Assembly (NCBI RefSeq): GCF_037042905.1
Contig: NC_087254.1
Coordinates: forward strand, 19,586,603 to 19,650,602
Direction: 5' to 3'
Length of the DNA stretch: 64,000 nucleotides
Source of the DNA: Lytechinus pictus
Lineage: Eukaryota; Echinodermata; Echinoidea; Temnopleuroida; Toxopneustidae
This document shows positions 58,913 to 64,000 of this stretch, one piece after another. Position 1 is the first letter of the stretch. The number at the start of each line of letters is the position of its first letter. A program made the position numbers and the translations under genes. The notes beneath the pieces were generated by a model. The model had not been told where the DNA came from and did not search any database. It saw only the letters and a program-made list of their open reading frames with translations.

Positions 58913-59517
58913 TTAAAGGGGAATCCAACCCAAATAAAAACTTGTCTTTATAAGAAAAAGAAAAATCAGACAAGTTGATAGGTGAAAGTTTGAACAATAT
59001 TGGACGAACAACAAGAAAGTTATGATTTTTTAAAAGTTGTAAATATTGGTAATCACTATACCCATGGAGACTTCAAATTGGCCGCATATGGGATGTCATA
59101 GTGATGTAAGGCAAGGACTACTCTTCCATATGTTCTCCAATACATATTATGGCTAAAATGTCATTTTCCCAAAAAGTTTTATTTCAAATTATATTTTTCT
59201 TTCATCATGAGGACATAAAACAATATACCTGGATTATATTTAGATTACTGCCCCAGGGGGATGGGTACTTAGGAGAAAACCACGAATCCCTGATAATAAA
59301 GTACATGGCCTATGGGAAAGTTGTCCTTGCCCCTTGCCATAATTTACTTACCCAGTTGCCAATTTGAAATCTACATACTATTAGTGATCTCAATTTAAAA
59401 GCAGCTATAACTTTCTTATCCCTTCTCCGATTTCTTTCAAACTTTCGCCATTCTGTTTAATTTATTTTTCTCCTTCCCAACACAACATTTTATGTCAAAG
59501 GCTGGATTCCCCTTTAA
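58913..59517. mobile_element. 600-bp MITE (AAAGGGGAATCCAACCC ends)
   Basis: The left end TTAAAGGGGAATCCAACCC is matched by the inverted right end GGCTGGATTCCCCTTTAA. The subterminal GAAAGTTTGAACAATATTGG and AACAAGAAAGTTATGA are in the same order as in the element at 1040-1621, so the two belong to one superfamily. Confidence 0.85.
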
Positions 59518-60113
59518 TCATTTTCAATTGAATTAATTAATTAACAAAATTAGCTCGCGCGCATTTCGAGCTCGATCGCATTATTTTATTTAATGAGAGA
59601 TTTCCTGTAGTATATTACATGTCATTTTTTAACATCTACTCGCGCTTCGCAATCGAATTATTTGCTTAAGAGATTTTTATCCTCTTCCTGAATTCAAATG
59701 GTGCATAGAATTATTGAGTCGATCCCTTATGCATGCAAGTCAGTATTTCAAAATATTTCAGCCCGCGCGCTTCGCGCTCACATCTTCTTTTAAAAGTAAA
59801 TGCTTACATTGTTTCTAGATAAAATCAGTCTTAGGACTAACCTAAATCAGCTTTTAAATGTGCACGGATGACGCCCCCCCCCCCCCTCCCCATCTACATC
59901 GCTGGATTCGCAGCAGGACGATATCATTTCCCGATGAGTATTTAGGAAATTGGCAAAGCCGATCTCCTAATATTTATATAAAAGTTAGGTCCTACCTTAA
60001 TTCTTGCTCGCCAGAAGATAGAATGGGGTCCAGCCGCTCAGATAAATTGCACAAATCCGTGAATAGAAATATATACACTTCACAATTTCAAATACAGTAG
60101 ATAAAGGGACAGA
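59518..60113. other. No gene; CpG-rich words in AT-rich DNA
   Basis: Three patches rich in CGCG and TTCGCGCTC (about 59555, 59640 and 59765) are spaced roughly 100 bp apart in otherwise AT-rich sequence. A C13 run lies at about 59873. Such words are common in marine-invertebrate repeats, but I cannot delimit an element. Confidence 0.4.
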
Positions 60114-60805
60114 TGTCACAAAATGTCTCGCGAAGTAATGAGCTCATTAAATATGCAGAGAATATAGACTTCGAATGAGTGGAAGTGACGGTAAGGAATA
60201 AGATTGGAAAATGCAGAGAAATAATTAAGTATAAGTTGATCCTCCACAAGATTTGATTCAATCCTCACTAGCAGCTGGATGAGATGGTCAGCATGAGTGG
60301 ACAGGACGAAGGCAGAGAGTAGAGTGATGATGTGGTAGAGAAAACAAGTTGTTTTTACCAACATCAGAAAAGATGAGACAAAGAAATAAGCGTCAAAAAG
60401 GGAGGCAAAACAAAGTTGAAAAGAACAAAGAAGAGAGAAGCAGACTGTGAGAAAAACAAACATGCCAGCATCTCTGTAGTGATGTTATATACCTGCAAGT
60501 TCATTGCAATAAACAAGGGACAATGAAAGGATGTTTGCTCCAAGTCTAAGAACAAAAGAAAGGTTGTTTCTCAATATAAGAATGTGTTTGCCAAGTAGAT
60601 TTGGACAGAAAATGAGTTGGCTTGCTCTGTGAATGTACAGTATTGTAGTACATACACATGGCGTGAACAAGTGAGAATATATGAAATTGGAAATAAAAGA
60701 AAGAATTTATATACATATACAGAATGTTGAAATATAAATGAAAATATATACAAGGAAAGAATATATAGATGTAGATATATAAAAAGATATAGTCAAGTCA
60801 CTACA
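60114..60805 (-). repeat. 3' LTR of a second Ty3/gypsy element (692 bp)
   Basis: On the minus strand it starts TGTAGTGACTTG at 60805, directly after a purine tract, and ends with the complement of TGTCACA at 60114, giving TGT...ACA ends. The matching 5' LTR is outside the window, so the boundaries rest on the polypurine tract and the TG/CA rule alone. Confidence 0.65.
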
Positions 60806-60817
60806 GTAGCTCCCCCC
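60806..60817 (-). other. Polypurine tract
   Basis: On the minus strand AGGGGGGAGC-TA immediately precedes the LTR start. This is the usual primer site for plus-strand DNA synthesis in LTR elements. Confidence 0.7.
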
Positions 60818-60936
60818 TAGATTTGTACCGAATAGAAATGTAGTAACAAATCGACAAGGGAAAGTAAAAGGGAACTTGGCTATATAAAACAAGCAAATAA
60901 AAGGAGTGGAAACATCAGTGAATTTTGAGAAATGTT

Positions 60937-63900
60937 TCAACCGTCTCCGAAAAATTGAACGTACTTGGCAGGAAACCTGACATGGCGACCAGAACGGGTC
61001 TTACGAATTTCGGGAGGCATATGCTTGTCATCAGGATCCCCTGCCAAGTCCGTGGAGTTGGATTGTTGATGAACTTGGTCGGGTGGATCTTGATGATGAA
61101 ATGGAGTGGTAGCCTCCTGCTCGATGAAAGCCGGTTTCAGTCTGTCGACACTGACATTTTCATGTTTACCATTATAATCTATGGTAAAATACTTGTCAGT
61201 GCGACGGATGACTCGGAAGGGTCCTCTGTATGGAGGCTGCAGTGGCTTTTTAACAGCATCATCTCTTAGAAAGATGTGAGATGAAGAATGCAGTTCAGGA
61301 TGTACCTGCGTTCGAGTTTGCTGTTTTCTAGTAGGAGTGGGATGTAATTCCCGCATCATTCTCTTTAGTCTGTGGGCATAGTTAGATGGGTCATCGGCAG
61401 AATCAATTTGTGAAGGAGCTACAAACTGTGCAGGTAGAGTGACAGTAGTCCCAAACACAAGTTCTGCAGCAGAGCATCCAATGTCCGCCTTGATTGCTGT
61501 GCGTATACCTAGCAAGACTAAAGGGAGTGACTCAGTCCAACGGACCTTGTTATGAGCTTTGAGAGAGGCTTTAAGTTGGCGATGAAAACGCTCCACTAAA
61601 CCATTTGCGGCAGGATGGTATGCTGTTGTGCGGATGCGTTTAGTGCCAAGGAGGTTGGTGAGTGAAAGGAAAAGTGCTGACTCAAATTGCCTACCTTTGT
61701 CTGTTGTGATGGTAGTAGGTGCGCCAAACACTGCTACCCATCTGGCCACAAATGCTCGTGCTACCGTCTCCGCAGTGATGTCTGGGATAGGAATAGCTTC
61801 TGGCCATCTGGTGTAGCGATCAACACAAGTAAGAAGATAATTGTTACCCTCTGATGAAGGAAGCGGGCCAACAAGATCAATGTGCACATGAGAGAAGCGT
61901 GCATCAGGTGAAGTGAAAGTACCAAGTGGTGCTTTGGTGTGCCGATGTACTTTACACTTTTGACATTCGAGGCATGTTTTGGCCCATTTTCTTACATCAG
62001 CGTTGATGCTAGGCCAAACAAAGCGCTCTGTAATGAGCTTTTGAGTAGCTCTGATTCCTGGATGAGAAAGTCCATGAAGGGAATCAAAGATAGCTCTTCT
62101 ATGTTTGACTGGTACCAAAGGCCTGGCAGTACCAGTTGATATATCGCACAGAATGGTAGTGGTAGAACCTGGGAGAGCAATTGACTTGAGTTGAAGTGAG
62201 GAGTCTTTCACCTCAGTTTCATCTTCCTGATCTTTTGCAATGGCCGCAAAGTCTATGATTGAGGAAGAATCAACTCTGTCAATATACAGACGAGAGAGGG
62301 CGTCTGCTGCTGTGTTCTCCTTACCTGAAATGTGCTGTATATCAGAAGTGAACTGTGAAATGAAATCGAGTTGTCGGATTTCACGTGGCGAATGCCTATC
62401 CGGTTTCGATTTGAGTGCATGTGTAAGAGGTTTGTGGTCAGTGTAGATAGTAAATGACCTACCTTCAAGAAGATGGCGAAAGTGCTTGATACCCAGATAT
62501 GCTGCAAGCAACTCCCTACCAAAAGTGCTGTATTTGGTTTCAGCGGGTTGTAACCTCTTAGAGAAGAAAGCCAGAGGTTGCCAAACTCCATCTACTCGTT
62601 GTTGGATAGCTCCCCCAACTCCGACGTCAGAAGCGTCGACTAGTAGGCACAAGGGAACATCAGTGCGAGGGTGCACAAGAACAGTAGAGTTAGCCAATTG
62701 ATCTTTAGCATGATTGAAAGCAAGAAGCTCTTTCTCTCCAAGATCAATTGGCATGTTCTTTTTTGTTCTGTTTTTCAACAGATCAGTCAGTGGTTGCAGC
62801 ACCTCTGCACAACGAGGAATGAATCGCCTGTAGAAGTTTATCAATCCCAGGAATTCTCGAAGTTTGGTGAGTGACGTAGGCGCGGGAAAATCACGGATGA
62901 TTTTCACTTTGTCGCTAAGAGGGCGGATTCCGGTGTTGTCCACCATATGTCCGAGAAAAGATAGCGATGAAGCACCAAACTGACATTTCGAGGGATTGAC
63001 GATGATGCCATACTCCTGCAGGCGATCGAAAAGCTGACGGAGATGTGTCACATGTTCATCCTTAGAGGAACTGGCTACCAGTATATCATCCAGATAAACA
63101 TAGACAAATGGGAGGCCGCGAATGACGGTGTCCATCAATCGCTGGAATGTTTGTGCTGCATTCCTAAGGCCGAATGGCATTCGAACAAATTCGAATAAGC
63201 CGAATGGAGTGGTCACGGCAGTCTTGTGAATGTCGCTAGGCTCGACTGGGATCTGATGATATGCCCTAACGAGATCAATTTTAGAAAAAATTGTCTTACC
63301 TGCAAGAGTTAAAGAGAAATCTTGCAAGTGTGGGATAGGGTATCGATCCGGGACTGTGCGAGCGTTGAGCAAGCGATAATCACCACAAGGCCGCCAGTCC
63401 CCTGGCGTTTTCTTGGGAACCATGTGCAATGGACTTGACCAGTTGCTCTCAGATTGTCGGATAATGCCAAGTTCAAGCATGTGCTCGAACTCTGCCTGGG
63501 CAATTCTCTGACGATCTGGGGCAAGTCGACGAGGGCGCGCTGCCGCGGGCGGGCCTCGAGTTGGGATGTGATGCGTGGTAGTATGTTTCACTTCTGAGTG
63601 CTTGTAAACCGGTCGTGTGATATCCGGATACTGACGGAGAATGGAGTGAAATCGCTCCGATATGTCATGTTGAACATACATCGGGCTAATAGTACCTGTA
63701 AATGAACCACATCCCTGGACTGTTAGAGTGGTTTTGGTGTCTATCAATCGGCGGTGTTTGATATCCACCAACAGTCCAAATTGGTCAAGAAAATCGGCAC
63801 CCAAAATCGGCGTAGGTATGTCTGTCACAACAAATATCCAGCGGAAAACACGCCGTAAACCGAGATCAAGTGTGAAAGACTTTTGTCCGAGAGTCTTGAT

Positions 63901-64000
63901 TGGTGATCGATTTACAGCCTGTAGTTGGATATTTGTCGCGTCAACCCTAGCCGGTTTTCCCAATTTTGAATGAGGGAAAATGCTCACCTCAGCACCTGTG
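60937..64000 (-). CDS. Ty3/gypsy pol polyprotein, 5' part off the window
   Basis: An uninterrupted minus-strand frame from the right edge to a stop at 60937, about 1,020 codons visible. The frame is open through the window edge, where TGAEVS marks the protease active-site region. Then follow [10 protein letters not shown] (protease flap/end), reverse transcriptase ([18 protein letters not shown]), RNase H ([16 protein letters not shown]), an HHCC zinc finger, integrase core ([32 protein letters not shown]) and a basic C-terminal domain ending in the polypeptide FGDG. Catalytic residues look intact. It is a different lineage from the plus-strand element (different LTR, PBS region and protease motif). 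Gag and the 5' LTR lie beyond 64000. Confidence 0.97.
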   Translation of the reverse strand, partial: TGAEVSIFPHSKLGKPARVDATNIQLQAVNRSPIKTLGQKSFTLDLGLRRVFRWIFVVTDIPTPILGADFLDQFGLLVDIKHRRLIDTKTTLTVQGCGSFTGTISPMYVQHDISERFHSILRQYPDITRPVYKHSEVKHTTTHHIPTRGPPAAARPRRLAPDRQRIAQAEFEHMLELGIIRQSESNWSSPLHMVPKKTPGDWRPCGDYRLLNARTVPDRYPIPHLQDFSLTLAGKTIFSKIDLVRAYHQIPVEPSDIHKTAVTTPFGLFEFVRMPFGLRNAAQTFQRLMDTVIRGLPFVYVYLDDILVASSSKDEHVTHLRQLFDRLQEYGIIVNPSKCQFGASSLSFLGHMVDNTGIRPLSDKVKIIRDFPAPTSLTKLREFLGLINFYRRFIPRCAEVLQPLTDLLKNRTKKNMPIDLGEKELLAFNHAKDQLANSTVLVHPRTDVPLCLLVDASDVGVGGAIQQRVDGVWQPLAFFSKRLQPAETKYSTFGRELLAAYLGIKHFRHLLEGRSFTIYTDHKPLTHALKSKPDRHSPREIRQLDFISQFTSDIQHISGKENTAADALSRLYIDRVDSSSIIDFAAIAKDQEDETEVKDSSLQLKSIALPGSTTTILCDISTGTARPLVPVKHRRAIFDSLHGLSHPGIRATQKLITERFVWPSINADVRKWAKTCLECQKCKVHRHTKAPLGTFTSPDARFSHVHIDLVGPLPSSEGNNYLLTCVDRYTRWPEAIPIPDITAETVARAFVARWVAVFGAPTTITTDKGRQFESALFLSLTNLLGTKRIRTTAYHPAANGLVERFHRQLKASLKAHNKVRWTESLPLVLLGIRTAIKADIGCSAAELVFGTTVTLPAQFVAPSQIDSADDPSNYAHRLKRMMRELHPTPTRKQQTRTQVHPELHSSSHIFLRDDAVKKPLQPPYRGPFRVIRRTDKYFTIDYNGKHENVSVDRLKPAFIEQEATTPFHHQDPPDQVHQQSNSTDLAGDPDDKHMPPEIRKTRSGRHVRFPAKYVQFFGDG

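Noticed and set aside
1-64000. CRISPR arrays, operons, bacterial-type regulatory sites
   Set aside because: The window is clearly eukaryotic (spliced genes, LTR elements, SINEs); the regular repeats present are satellites.

Overview
This is a window of an AT-rich animal nuclear genome. Genes are split by many short introns with clean GT...AG junctions, and the space between exons is crowded with transposon debris. Gene content (a rhodopsin-class receptor, ASPSCR1/TUG, GNPTG, a saposin/canopy-like ER protein), two Ty3/gypsy elements, a tRNA-derived SINE and many marine-invertebrate-style foldback repeats suggest an invertebrate deuterostome. A sea urchin or other echinoderm is the best guess, from general repeat character only; the sequence does not prove the species.

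Layout. 1-3144: three exons (minus strand) of a class A GPCR whose last part lies off the left edge. 3145-10792: no gene; a 1.5-kb (ATC/ACC)n satellite and several MITEs. 10793-22309: ASPSCR1 (minus), sixteen exons read, with MITEs in at least five introns. 22310-27366: no gene seen; a cluster of small foldback elements. 27367-39068: GNPTG (minus), ten exons read including the stop; the signal-peptide exon was not found. 39777-51115: a very young Ty3/gypsy element arranged LTR - complete gag-pol - LTR - truncated gag. 51490-52715: a TIR transposon with a tRNA-type SINE inserted in it, followed by a hairpin. 54883-58510: a five-exon gene (minus) for a secreted, KDEL-terminated saposin/canopy-like protein, with an 820-bp mariner-like MITE in its first intron. 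58913-59517: another MITE. 60114-64000: the 3' half of a second Ty3/gypsy element (minus) with its 3' LTR; its 5' half is off the right edge.

Functionally, the three complete or nearly complete host genes all concern the secretory/endolysosomal system (vesicle tethering and p97 regulation, lysosomal enzyme tagging, ER folding). No sequence evidence says they are co-regulated, and I regard the grouping as chance. All host genes found are on the minus strand.

The most notable material is the repeat landscape: a tandem LTR retrotransposon array, at least a dozen foldback families, several present in two or three copies inside introns of different genes, and composite or inverted MITE clusters. 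Exon boundaries were read by eye from splice consensus plus reading-frame continuity; every internal exon length agreed with its translated phase.
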